Assembly (NCBI GenBank): GCA_963665925.1
Contig: OY762511.1
Coordinates: 2,046,001 to 2,110,000 of the forward strand
Direction: 5' to 3'
DNA from: G963665925 sp963665925
GTDB taxonomy: Bacteria > Bacillota > Clostridia > Peptostreptococcales > Acidaminobacteraceae
Length of the DNA: 64,000 bases
The position numbers and the translations under genes were made by a program. The notes under the pieces were generated by a model that saw nothing but the letters and a program-made list of their open reading frames with translations, searched no databases and was not told where the DNA came from. This document shows positions 17,303-25,653 of the stretch, in pieces; the first letter of the stretch is position 1, and each line of letters starts with the position of its first letter.

Positions 17303-18214
17303 ATGAAGCCAACAATTAATGAAAAACTGTCTTTGGTAGGTGTATCTATGGATTTGGGTGCGGGAACAGCAGGCGTTAGCCTGGGACCAGCAGCACTAAG
17401 ATATGCCGGTGTGGTTGAGCGTCTGCAGAACATCGGATATGATGTTAAAGATGAAGGCGACATCGTTGCGAACAAGCATGCCAATGCAGTAACTGAAGGA
17501 ACGCATCTTAAAAATCTGGGTGAAGTTGCCCGTGTAAACGGTCTTCTTTGTGAGCGCGTAGACGCGGTGATGAAAGAAGGGCGTTTCCCACTGGTTATCG
17601 GTGGAGACCACAGTATTGCAATCGGAACAATTTCAGGTGTGCTTCAGCACAAAAAGAATCTGGGTGTGATCTGGTTTGACGCACATGGCGATATCAATAC
17701 TGCTGAAACATCACCATCTGGTAATATCCATGGTATGCCTGTTGCTGTACTGCTGGGACATGGTCATGAGTCATTGACATCAATCGGCGGTGTAGATGCT
17801 AAAATCAAGCCGGAAAACATTGTGTTCATCGGTTGTCGTGATCTGGACGGCGGTGAAAGAAAAATGCTGAAAGAGTTTGGCATCACAGTTTTCACAATGC
17901 ATGAAATCGACAGATACGGCATGACTGAAGTAATGAACCGCGCAATCAAGATCGCTTCAGAAGGCACAGACGGCATCCATGTCAGCTTTGACGTTGACAG
18001 CATGGATCCAGTGCATGCAATTGGTACAGGCACACGTGTACCGGGCGGTATGACTTACCGTGAAAGCCACCTGGCACTTGAAATGATCGCTGAAACAGGC
18101 AAGGTTGTAAGTGCTGAGTTCGTTGAAGTAAACCCAATCATCGACGTTAAGAACCAAACAGCTAAAACAACGGTAGAGCTAATGGGCTCACTTATGGGTG
18201 AATGGCTGATTTAG
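17303..18214 (+). CDS. rocF: Arginase
   Basis: A 303-residue ureohydrolase, L-arginine to ornithine and urea. All Mn ligands are visible: His103 in GGDHS, Asp126/His128/Asp130 in WFDAHGDIN, and the SFDVDSMDP pair. The N-terminal DLGAGTAGVSLGPAALRYAG and the length fit arginase better than agmatinase. The ATG follows GGGGGAC; the earlier in-frame GTG lies before that site. Codon use is strongly biased towards high-expression codons. Monocistronic, with an upstream palindrome as likely operator. Confidence 0.9.
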   Translation: MKPTINEKLSLVGVSMDLGAGTAGVSLGPAALRYAGVVERLQNIGYDVKDEGDIVANKHANAVTEGTHLKNLGEVARVNGLLCERVDAVMKEGRFPLVIGGDHSIAIGTISGVLQHKKNLGVIWFDAHGDINTAETSPSGNIHGMPVAVLLGHGHESLTSIGGVDAKIKPENIVFIGCRDLDGGERKMLKEFGITVFTMHEIDRYGMTEVMNRAIKIASEGTDGIHVSFDVDSMDPVHAIGTGTRVPGGMTYRESHLALEMIAETGKVVSAEFVEVNPIIDVKNQTAKTTVELMGSLMGEWLI

Positions 18215-18244
18215 TACCCAAAAAACAGACAATAATTGAATTGA

Positions 18245-18296
18245 CATAAAACAAAGAGAGGGTGTTGCTGTGGCAACACCCTCTCTTTGTTTTATG
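18245..18296. terminator. Bidirectional terminator between arginase and threonine synthase
   Basis: Perfect 24-bp arms (18245-18268 and 18273-18296) around a TGTG loop, with A/T tracts on both sides, between convergent genes. Confidence 0.92.
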
Positions 18297-18306
18297 GTTA
18301 TCATTT

Positions 18307-19797
18307 CTATTTTTTTAGTACGTTCAAAATTACCTGATCCAGGTCATCCTTGTCGCAAATGTCGCTGTGTCGAACCGGACGCTTGTCGATGTCTTTGATT
18401 GGCGCTGGAATTTCAATATTTGCCTTAGCTGAGAGAAGCTCTACAAGCTCGAAATCATTGTAGGTGTCAACCGCTTGGCCCAGACCTTCAAGAACGCTTC
18501 TTGGGAATTTGAAAGGACTTGCTGTCGAAGCAATCAGTGTTTGTGCATCATCGCCAGTCGCCTTCACATAATCAGCATATACCTGGTAGGCTACAGCCGT
18601 ATGTGTGTCGACCGTATAGCCGTATTTGCCATACAGGGACTCAATGGCTTCGACGGTTTTCTGGTCATCTGCATAGCCACCGTAGAAGCAGGACATGTTT
18701 TCCTTCATCTCTGGTGTGATTTCGTATTTGCCATTTTCCTTCAGGCTGTTCATGAGCGCTGCAATTCTTGTGTCACTTTGACCGCTCACTGCGTAGAGGA
18801 AGCGCTCAAGATTGCTTGAAATAAGAATATCCATTGAAGGCGATACCGTCGGAATGAAAGAACGGTCCAAGTCGTAAACGCCTGTATTAAAGAAGTCTGT
18901 CAGGACATTGTTTGTATTGGATGCGCAAATGAACTTCTTAATAGGAAGGCCCATTTGCTTGGCATAGTATGCTGCAAGAATGTTGCCGAAGTTGCCTGTA
19001 GGGACAACCACGTTGATTTCGTCACCTGCTTTGATTGTGCCGTCCTTCATCAGACCGTAGTAGGCGTAGATATAGTAAACAATCTGAGGGACAAGGCGGC
19101 CTATGTTGATGGAGTTTGCAGAGGATAGAATGTATCCGCTCTCCTTAAGCTGTGCCTTGTAGTCTTCGTCAGTGAAGATCTTCTTAACGCCGCTTTGAGC
19201 ATCGTCAAAGTTGCCGTTGATACCGAATACGTGCGTGTTGTCGCCTTCCTGAGTGATCATTTGGCGCTTTTGAACATCGCTGACACCGTCTGTTGGATAG
19301 AAGACAATAATCTCAACACCGTCTATATTTGCGAAGCCCTCAAGTGCGGCCTTTCCGGTATCCCCGGATGTCGCTGCCAGAATGACGATGTCTTCCTTAG
19401 TACCAAGCTTGTTGGCGCTGGTCTTCATGAAGTGGGGCAGGATGGACAGTGCCATATCCTTAAAGGCAAGTGTTTTGCCGTGGTAAAGCTCGATGAAGCT
19501 CGCCTTGTCACAGGTATGGAGCGGTGCAATCTTGGCATCTCTGAATTTTGCATCATAAGCGTTAGCGATGCAGTTCTTAAGCTCTTCTTCAGTGAAGTCG
19601 GTCGCGAAACGGCTTAGAACTTCTTCAGCAAGTTCCTGATATGTAAGCTTTGCATATTTGGGGTCCATGAAATCCATTGTTGGTATTTCCATTGGAACGA
19701 ACAATCCGCCATCAGATGCAATTCCCTTTACGACTGCCTGGGAAAATGTTAGCTTTTCAGCTCCTGATCTTGTTGACTTGAAAAATAATGTAGACAT
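18307..19797 (-). CDS. thrC: Threonine synthase
   Basis: A 496-residue PLP enzyme that converts O-phosphohomoserine to threonine. It has the thrC N-terminal domain (MSTLFFKSTR, VKGIASDGGLFVP) and the PLP lysine Lys113 in LAFKDMALSIL. AATSGDTGKAAL is the phosphate-binding loop. This is the long (fungal/proteobacterial-type) form. The start is preceded by AGGAGGAACC. Homoserine dehydrogenase and kinase are not in this window, so threonine synthesis is split across the chromosome. Confidence 0.95.
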   Translation of the reverse strand: MSTLFFKSTRSGAEKLTFSQAVVKGIASDGGLFVPMEIPTMDFMDPKYAKLTYQELAEEVLSRFATDFTEEELKNCIANAYDAKFRDAKIAPLHTCDKASFIELYHGKTLAFKDMALSILPHFMKTSANKLGTKEDIVILAATSGDTGKAALEGFANIDGVEIIVFYPTDGVSDVQKRQMITQEGDNTHVFGINGNFDDAQSGVKKIFTDEDYKAQLKESGYILSSANSINIGRLVPQIVYYIYAYYGLMKDGTIKAGDEINVVVPTGNFGNILAAYYAKQMGLPIKKFICASNTNNVLTDFFNTGVYDLDRSFIPTVSPSMDILISSNLERFLYAVSGQSDTRIAALMNSLKENGKYEITPEMKENMSCFYGGYADDQKTVEAIESLYGKYGYTVDTHTAVAYQVYADYVKATGDDAQTLIASTASPFKFPRSVLEGLGQAVDTYNDFELVELLSAKANIEIPAPIKDIDKRPVRHSDICDKDDLDQVILNVLKK

Positions 19798-20174
19798 GGT
19801 TCCTCCTATTTATATATTAATTATATGAATTTCTCTTAATAACTTAACCGTTACATATATACTATAGATTTTCTTTCAGATTTCAACCTTTTTGTTAAAA
19901 GTGATTCATTTTTATAAGAGAAATTTAGCATTTGTGTTATTTGTTGAATCGTCCAGGCAATATATTGATATGAAGGGTAACAGTATTTTACAGGGGATGA
20001 ATCGTTAGGAAAATAACGATAAATCATTGGGAAAAACGGTTTTCAAGCCCATGCAAACATGATAAACTTAGAACTCATATCGGTATATTGTATACAAAAC
20101 CTTGGCAAGCACAAGGGGTTCAGGTGTCCAAATAAGTTTTAAATATCCAACTGAGCGATGTTAGGAGTGAAATT
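19798..20174. promoter_or_regulatory. Divergent promoter region thrC / GltD-like gene
   Basis: 377 bp without a gene. It is AT-rich towards thrC. ATCGTTA-GGAAAA-TAACGAT (20001-20020) is an inverted repeat, and TTGTATACAA (about 20087-20096) is a 10-bp palindrome roughly 80 bp before the GltD-like gene. No T-box or other riboswitch was recognised. Confidence 0.4.
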
Positions 20175-21440
20175 ATGGCACAGCACGTTATCGAGGAAGC
20201 CAAGCGTTGTCTTCAATGTAAGAAACCGCTTTGCAAAGAGGGGTGTCCAGTAAGCACACCTGTCAATGAAGCGATAGAGCTTCTGCTTGACGGTGAAATC
20301 AAGAAGGCAGGCAAGCTTCTTTTTGAAAACAATCCCCTTTCAATAATCTGTTCTCTGGTTTGTCCCCATGAACGCTTCTGTGAAGGCAGCTGCGTCTTGG
20401 GCAGAAAAGGCAACGCAATCCACTGGAGCACCATAGAGCACTATATTTCAGAGTATTACCTGAACATGATGGATTTCAAACCGAAAATCGATCCGAATAG
20501 GAAGGTCGCAATTATCGGCTCGGGCCCTGCGGGAATTACACTGGCCTTCATACTCGCGGCAAAGGGATATGATATTACCATTTTTGAGCTTAGAGACAAG
20601 ATAGGCGGCGTGCTGCAGTATGGCATTCCGGCATTCAGACTTCCAAAGGATATTCTTGAACGCATTAAGAACCAGCTGGTCAGCATGGATGTGAAAATCA
20701 GACCCAATACCTTGGTGGGGCCAATCATTACCATAGAGGACCTTTTCAGAGACGGTTACAAGGCAGCCTTTATCGGAACCGGTGTCTGGAATCCCAAGCC
20801 CATGCGCATAAAAGGCGAAAGCCTTGGCCATGTTCACTATGCCATAGACTATCTGAAGAACCCTTCGAGCTTTAGCCTGGGACATAAGGTCTGCATCATT
20901 GGCGCCGGCAATGTGGCGATGGATGTCGCCCGTACTGCAATCAGACGCGGTGCAAAGGAAGTTACAATCATGTACAGACGTGATGAGGCCGATATGCCGG
21001 CAAGCCAGCATGAAATCAAGTATGCCAAGCTGGATGGCGTAAAGTTTGAATTCTTCAAGTCCCCTGTGGAAATCACAGATGACGGCGTGCTTTACTACCA
21101 CACCCAAAAGGAAATGGATGGCGATGTGGAACGCCTGAAGGTGCTTGATGAAACAGAGGGCGCTTCGGCCCAGCTCTTTGAGGCAGATTCAGTCATTATC
21201 GCTGTCAGCCAGGGGCCAATGTCAAATATCGTTTCAAATACACGCGGAATTGAAATTGGAAACACGGGTCTGGTTGCAACGGATGACTGCGGCAGAACGA
21301 CACTGGATGGTGTTTTTGCATCGGGTGATGTGGTAACAGGGGCAAAGACAGTGGTGGAGGCAGTCGCCTTTTCAAAACGTGTCGCTGAAGCCATCGATGC
21401 ATATGTAAATGGAAACCTCTGTGCGTCGGAACAAGAATAA
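20175..21440 (+). CDS. GltD-like NAD(P)H flavoprotein oxidoreductase with N-terminal FeS motifs
   Basis: A 421-residue stand-alone homologue of the glutamate synthase small subunit. The N-terminus has two Cys clusters (CLQCKKPLCKEGCP and CSLVCPHERFCEGSC) that could bind two [4Fe-4S] centres. GSGPAGITLAFILAAKG is the FAD-binding loop and IGAGNVAMDVARTAIRRGAKEV the NAD(P) loop. No large subunit is adjacent, so it may be a ferredoxin:NADP+-type or other electron-transfer enzyme rather than glutamate synthase. Clear TTAGGAG ribosome site. Confidence 0.85.
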   Translation: MAQHVIEEAKRCLQCKKPLCKEGCPVSTPVNEAIELLLDGEIKKAGKLLFENNPLSIICSLVCPHERFCEGSCVLGRKGNAIHWSTIEHYISEYYLNMMDFKPKIDPNRKVAIIGSGPAGITLAFILAAKGYDITIFELRDKIGGVLQYGIPAFRLPKDILERIKNQLVSMDVKIRPNTLVGPIITIEDLFRDGYKAAFIGTGVWNPKPMRIKGESLGHVHYAIDYLKNPSSFSLGHKVCIIGAGNVAMDVARTAIRRGAKEVTIMYRRDEADMPASQHEIKYAKLDGVKFEFFKSPVEITDDGVLYYHTQKEMDGDVERLKVLDETEGASAQLFEADSVIIAVSQGPMSNIVSNTRGIEIGNTGLVATDDCGRTTLDGVFASGDVVTGAKTVVEAVAFSKRVAEAIDAYVNGNLCASEQE

Positions 21441-21509
21441 ACCATGTATTTGCAACCTGTCTCGGCATGGTTCTGGGCGCATGTTCAAATGAAGTGAATA
21501 GAGTCAATC

Positions 21510-21550
21510 AAAGAGCTGTTTGGGATGAAATGTCCAGACGGCTCTTTTCT
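21510..21550 (+). terminator. Terminator after GltD-like gene
   Basis: AAAGAGCTGTTTGG pairs with CCAGACGGCTCTTT with two G-T pairs, followed by TTTTCTT. Confidence 0.7.
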
Positions 21551-21614
21551 TATACCGCATTTCGTATTTATAAGATTTCTAAATACTCGAATTCTAAGTA
21601 GTGGAATATTTAAT

Positions 21615-21629
21615 TGGTACACTCGCGGC
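21615..21629 (+). promoter_or_regulatory. Possible sigma-54 promoter, weak -12
   Basis: TGGTAC-ACTCG-CGGC keeps the required GG-N10-GC spacing (GG 21616-21617, GC 21628-21629), but the -12 element is CGGC rather than TTGC. It lies 56 bp before the double-cubane protein gene. Confidence 0.3.
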
Positions 21630-21685
21630 AGATATGACATATTTAAAGGGTGTAACGACTGATAATACTTACGTAGGAGGTAATT

Positions 21686-22840
21686 ATGGAAATCAAAAAG
21701 GAACTGCCTGAAATTTTCGAAGAATTTTCTGAAGCAAGAAGAAACGGATTTATCGCAGCAAAAGCATTTAAGGATCAGAATAAGCCGATGATCGGTACGT
21801 TCTGTACTTTCATGCCACAGGAAATCGCCCTGGCCATGGGTGCTGCTACGGTGTCTCTGTGTGCCACATCGGATGAGACAGTAGGTGCGGCGGAAGAGGA
21901 TCTGCCAAGAAACCTCTGCCCACTTATCAAATCGAGCTATGGTTTTGGCAAGACAGACAAATGCCCATACTTCTTCTTCAGTGATCTTGTTGTAGGCGAA
22001 ACAACTTGTGACGGCAAAAAGAAAATGTTTGAGCTTATGGGTGATTACAAGCCTGTTCATATTATGCAGCTGCCAAACAATCCGACTACAGTGGAAGCCC
22101 ACGATATGTGGAAGGCTGAAATTGTAAAATTCAAGGAAACGCTTGAAAAGCAGTTCAATACGACAATCTCTGAGGCGGACATCAAGCAGGCCATCAACCT
22201 TAAGAACAGAGAAAGACAGACACTTAAGGATTTCTATGCCCTTGGAAAACTCAACCCGCCGGCAATCACGGGCTCTGATATTCTGAAGGTACTTTACGGA
22301 AGCACATTCAAGTTTGACCGTGAAGAGACAATCAAGGATGTTGCTGCGCTGACTGAAAAGGTTCAGGCTGAGTATGATGGCGGCAGCAAACTGGAAGCTA
22401 AACCAAGAGTCCTGATCACAGGATGTCCGATCGGTGGCGTTACAGAGAAGGTTGTTAAGGCTATTGAAGACAATGGTGCAACAGTCGTATTCTTTGAAAA
22501 CTGCATGGGTGCAAAAGCCATTGAAGATAATGTAGATGAAAGCATGGATGATGTGTTTGAGGCACTGGCACAAAAGTACCTTAAAATAGGATGTTCATGC
22601 ATGTCGCCGAATGAAAACCGCTTTAAGCTTCTGGAAAGAGCTATAGATGAATACCAGGTCGATGCGGTTGTAGATGTTATTCTACAGGCATGTCATACAT
22701 ATGCTGTTGAAACAATGAATGTTAAGCGCTTTGTTAACGATAAAAAAGGCAAGCCTTATATCAGTGTTGAAACTGACTATTCTACATCAGATATCGGTCA
22801 GCTGAACACACGTATGGCTGCCTTCATCGAAATGCTGTAG
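21686..22840 (+). CDS. Double-cubane cluster protein / HgdB-like 2-hydroxyacyl-CoA dehydratase family
   Basis: A 384-residue protein of the HgdB/FldC/YjiM family. Cys residues in the N-terminal half (Cys40, Cys59, Cys78 in NLCPL, Cys93 in KCPYFFF, Cys108 in TTCDGKKKM) and in the C-terminal half (CPIGG, CMGAKA, GCSCMS) are the expected cluster ligands. Real 2-hydroxyacyl-CoA dehydratases need two different subunits and usually a CoA-transferase. Here a single subunit sits beside one activase, as in the double-cubane [8Fe-9S] protein DCCP of Carboxydothermus and YjiM/YjiL. A reductase of small molecules is the more likely role. GGAGG site. Confidence 0.82.
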   Translation: MEIKKELPEIFEEFSEARRNGFIAAKAFKDQNKPMIGTFCTFMPQEIALAMGAATVSLCATSDETVGAAEEDLPRNLCPLIKSSYGFGKTDKCPYFFFSDLVVGETTCDGKKKMFELMGDYKPVHIMQLPNNPTTVEAHDMWKAEIVKFKETLEKQFNTTISEADIKQAINLKNRERQTLKDFYALGKLNPPAITGSDILKVLYGSTFKFDREETIKDVAALTEKVQAEYDGGSKLEAKPRVLITGCPIGGVTEKVVKAIEDNGATVVFFENCMGAKAIEDNVDESMDDVFEALAQKYLKIGCSCMSPNENRFKLLERAIDEYQVDAVVDVILQACHTYAVETMNVKRFVNDKKGKPYISVETDYSTSDIGQLNTRMAAFIEML

Positions 22841-22849
22841 GATCAGATC

Positions 22850-23626
22850 ATGTTGAGTATTGGTATCGATTCGGGTTCGTCTACAACCAAGGGTGTTCTG
22901 TATGGCAGCGATGGTGTGGTCAAGACAGTGCTTGTTCCAACGGGTGCAAATCCGAAGCGTACGCTGAAGCATGTTTATGAAACACTCAAGGAAACGGCGG
23001 ATCATCAAAACAAATCCGTCTACACAGTCACGACGGGCTACGGAAGAGACCTGCTTCCAGAAGCGGATAAGCGCGTTACGGAAATAACCTGTCATGGCAA
23101 AGGGGCTGCCGTCCTTGCTAAGGAAGTGTCTGCAGTCATTGATATTGGGGGTCAGGACAGCAAGGTCATTCTCCTTGACCGGGACTCCAATATCAAGGAT
23201 TTTCTCATGAATGACAAGTGTGCAGCGGGAACAGGCCGATTTGTTGAAGTTATCATGCGACTCCTCCATCAGGACCTGTCGGACCTGGATACCTATGTTG
23301 AAAAGGCGGAACCCACAAAAATCAGCAGCATGTGTACGGTTTTTGCGGAAAGCGAAGTCATCAGCCTCTTGGCAAATGATATAGGTGGCGACAGTATCGC
23401 AAAGGGGGTCATTGCCTCCATTTGCGACCGGACTGCCATTTTTGCAAGACGCTTACCGCTCAGTGGAAAAATTTTCTTCAGCGGCGGCTTGGCGCAATTC
23501 GAAATTATGAAGTCTGAGCTGGAAAAATGTCTCGGGCTTGAAGTGGTCACACATGAAATGTCCCAGTTCGCAGGCGCCATCGGTGCTGCGCGTATCGGAT
23601 ACGCCAAAGCAAACGGTGACTATTAA
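22850..23626 (+). CDS. ASKHA-type ATP-dependent activase (HgdC/YjiL/DCCP-reductase family)
   Basis: A 258-residue activator that uses ATP to push electrons from a [4Fe-4S] cluster into the partner protein encoded 9 bp upstream. IGIDSGSSTTKGVLYG is the phosphate-1 loop, and DIGGQDSKVI the phosphate-2 region. The cluster that bridges the homodimer is bound by Cys124 (NDKCAAGTGRF) and Cys162 (SSMCTVFAESEV). The tight spacing and shared unit show that the pair works together. Confidence 0.92.
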   Translation: MLSIGIDSGSSTTKGVLYGSDGVVKTVLVPTGANPKRTLKHVYETLKETADHQNKSVYTVTTGYGRDLLPEADKRVTEITCHGKGAAVLAKEVSAVIDIGGQDSKVILLDRDSNIKDFLMNDKCAAGTGRFVEVIMRLLHQDLSDLDTYVEKAEPTKISSMCTVFAESEVISLLANDIGGDSIAKGVIASICDRTAIFARRLPLSGKIFFSGGLAQFEIMKSELEKCLGLEVVTHEMSQFAGAIGAARIGYAKANGDY

Positions 23627-23642
23627 TTAAATTGAAATAAGG

Positions 23643-23697
23643 ACAGGAGGGCTCTGCATCAAATTATATTTGACCGGGCTCTCCTGACTTTTTTGGC
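23643..23697 (+). terminator. Terminator after activase gene
   Basis: An imperfect CAGGAG-rich stem (CAGGAGGGCTC with GGGCTCTCCTG) and then a T run at about 23690-23695. Confidence 0.65.
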
Positions 23698-23745
23698 ATA
23701 TATTCGTGTATAATAAGAAGTATAAATCATGAACGGAGGGGTAAT

Positions 23746-24003
23746 ATGCTAGAGACAAAATTTACATTTTTGAATGAATCCGGATTCCATGCACGACCGG
23801 CAAGCAATTTTGCAATGACTGCGTCAAACTTTGAATCCAAGATATTCATTTTGAAGGGCAATAAGACATACAGCGGCAAATCTGTCCTTGGAATCCTTGG
23901 CATGGGTGCAAAAAAGGGGACTGAAATTACGCTGCATGTTGACGGTACGGACGAGGCCGAAGCAACAGAGGTTTTACTGGGCCTATTAAATAACTTGGAG
24001 TAA
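23746..24003 (+). CDS. ptsH: HPr phosphocarrier protein (copy 1)
   Basis: An 85-residue HPr with phosphorylatable His15 in GFHARPAS and regulatory Ser46 in GKSVLGILGMG, so it could serve both PTS sugar transport and HprK/CcpA signalling. It is not in the PTS operon: it lies between the activase and D-serine ammonia-lyase genes, 68 bp before the latter. A second HPr closes the fructose operon at 47843. Division of labour between the two is unknown; Crh-like proteins would lack His15, and this one does not. Confidence 0.93.
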   Translation: MLETKFTFLNESGFHARPASNFAMTASNFESKIFILKGNKTYSGKSVLGILGMGAKKGTEITLHVDGTDEAEATEVLLGLLNNLE

Positions 24004-24071
24004 AAACCTAAAAGCGTACTGCACAGAGAAAACAGATAGAGCGCGGGCATGCGCAAGTGGGAGGTTTCTGA

Positions 24072-25436
24072 GTGGAAAACAGAAAAATACTTTCAAAGGA
24101 TTTGGAAAGCTGGATACAGGACTATCCGCTGATAAAGGATATGATAGACCTCAAAGAGGTCTTCTGGACCAATCCAGACCTTCAATCAGCTGAAAAGGCT
24201 TTTAAGGAGCTAAGTGTCACAGAGATGGACATCAAGGATGCGCAGGCGCGTCTGGAAAGATTCGCACCCTATATCCGCAGTGTCTTTCCAGAAACGGAAG
24301 CGACAGGGGGCATTATAGAATCGCCTGTGAAGGCAATTCCAAATATGAAAAACTGGATGTCTGACCATTATGGCGTGGATATTGCCGGGAAGGTACTGCT
24401 GAAATGTGACAGTCACCTGGCGATTTCGGGGTCCATTAAAGCGCGCGGCGGTATTTATGAGGTTTTGAAGCATGCTGAGGACCTGGCTATGGAAGCGGGC
24501 ATGCTCACATGGGATGACGATTACACGCTTATCGACAGTGAAGCCTTCAGAACCTTCTATTCAGGCTATTCCATTGCCGTCGGGTCCACGGGGAACTTAG
24601 GTCTGAGTATTGGGATCATGAGCGCCAAACTTGGCTTCAAGGTCTTTGTACATATGTCTGCTGACGCCAAGCAGTGGAAAAAGGATTTGCTGCGCCAAAA
24701 GGGTGTGACAGTTGTAGAGTATGCCTCGGATTACAGCAAAGCTGTTGAAGAAGGCAGAAAGCAGTCTGACGCAGATCCCAACAGTTATTTTGTGGATGAT
24801 GAAAATTCAAAGAATCTCTTTCTCGGTTATGCGGTTGCTGCCTATCGTTTGAAAGCCCAGTTTGATGCCCAGGGCACGGTCGTCGACGGAGATCATCCTC
24901 TGATTGCCTACCTGCCATGTGGCGTCGGTGGCGGTCCGGGTGGTGTTGCTTATGGGCTGAAAATGGTATTTGGTGACAATGTCCACTGTTTTTTTGCGGA
25001 ACCGACCCATTCACCCTGCATGCTGCTGGGTCTGATGACTGGCGCACATGACCGTGTTTCAGTGCAGGACTTTGGTCTTGATAATGTCACAGAGGCAGAT
25101 GGACTCGCTGTTGGAAGAGCCTCTGGATTTGTCGGAAAGACCCTTGAAAATCTTATCAGCGGTGATTTCTCAATTGATGACGACAAGCTTTTCGTTCTTT
25201 TGAAAGCGCTGCAGGACCAAGAAGAAATCTTTATGGAACCTTCAGCTTTTGCAGGACTAGCGGGAATACCTGCACTGTTTTCAAGTGAAAGCGGAAAATC
25301 ATACTTGAAGGAAGAGGCTTTGGTTGGTAAAATGGACCAGGCGACCCATCTGGCATGGGGGACTGGCGGCAGTATGGTGCCTCAGGAAGAAAGGGATAAA
25401 TACTACGCTAAGGGGCGTTTTCTCCTTGGAAAATAA
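24072..25436 (+). CDS. dsdA: D-serine ammonia-lyase
   Basis: A 454-residue PLP-dependent enzyme, D-serine to pyruvate and ammonia. The PLP lysine is Lys123 in SGSIKARGG, and VGSTGNLGLSIG is the phosphate-binding loop. Near full-length identity of motifs with DsdA (LPCGVGGGPGGVAYGLK, HLAWGTGGSMVP). It starts at a GTG seven bases after GGGAGG. It follows HPr closely, possibly in one unit, and would feed pyruvate into fermentation. Confidence 0.93.
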   Translation: MENRKILSKDLESWIQDYPLIKDMIDLKEVFWTNPDLQSAEKAFKELSVTEMDIKDAQARLERFAPYIRSVFPETEATGGIIESPVKAIPNMKNWMSDHYGVDIAGKVLLKCDSHLAISGSIKARGGIYEVLKHAEDLAMEAGMLTWDDDYTLIDSEAFRTFYSGYSIAVGSTGNLGLSIGIMSAKLGFKVFVHMSADAKQWKKDLLRQKGVTVVEYASDYSKAVEEGRKQSDADPNSYFVDDENSKNLFLGYAVAAYRLKAQFDAQGTVVDGDHPLIAYLPCGVGGGPGGVAYGLKMVFGDNVHCFFAEPTHSPCMLLGLMTGAHDRVSVQDFGLDNVTEADGLAVGRASGFVGKTLENLISGDFSIDDDKLFVLLKALQDQEEIFMEPSAFAGLAGIPALFSSESGKSYLKEEALVGKMDQATHLAWGTGGSMVPQEERDKYYAKGRFLLGK

Positions 25437-25449
25437 ATGGAAATAGGTG

Positions 25450-25565
25450 TTATCAAAATGATAATTCTCCTATCGATATGATAATGAAGTGAAAAACTGC
25501 AGTTTTATCAAATTTTCAGATAAATGAAAAGGCTTATGCCGAATATTTCATTATCAATTTGATAA
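25450..25565. promoter_or_regulatory. Cluster of TTATCA..TGATAA palindromes (putative enhancer sites)
   Basis: TTATCAAAATGATAA (25450-25464), CTATCGATATGATAA (25470-25484, exactly 20 bp on) and TTATCAATTTGATAA (25551-25565), plus a half-site at 25505. They lie 40-155 bp upstream of a consensus sigma-54 promoter, the usual place for enhancer-binding-protein sites. AAAACTGCAGTTTT (25493-25506), a separate palindrome, may end the dsdA transcript. Confidence 0.6.
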
Positions 25566-25605
25566 CTACAGTTTTTTTATGTGTGTATTTTAGCGGTTTT
25601 CAATC

Positions 25606-25620
25606 TGGCACAGGACTTGC
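25606..25620 (+). promoter_or_regulatory. Sigma-54 promoter (consensus)
   Basis: TGGCAC-AGGAC-TTGC, a full match to the -24/-12 consensus with GG-N10-GC spacing. It lies 34 bp before the LuxR-type gene; transcription would start near 25632. Confidence 0.85.
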
Positions 25621-25653
25621 GTATTATTAAGGTGGCACTCAGAGGGGGGATGC

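Noticed and set aside
19798..20174. T-box leader for thrC
   Set aside because: No AGGGUGGNACCGCG-like antiterminator sequence could be found on the minus strand.
21485..22573. A 362-codon open frame on the minus strand over the double-cubane protein gene
   Set aside because: Antisense to a gene with well-conserved Cys motifs; composition is Cys/Phe/His-rich nonsense typical of shadows.
21686..23626. 2-hydroxyglutaryl-CoA or lactyl-CoA dehydratase
   Set aside because: Those enzymes need two different cluster subunits and usually a CoA-transferase next door; only one subunit is present.
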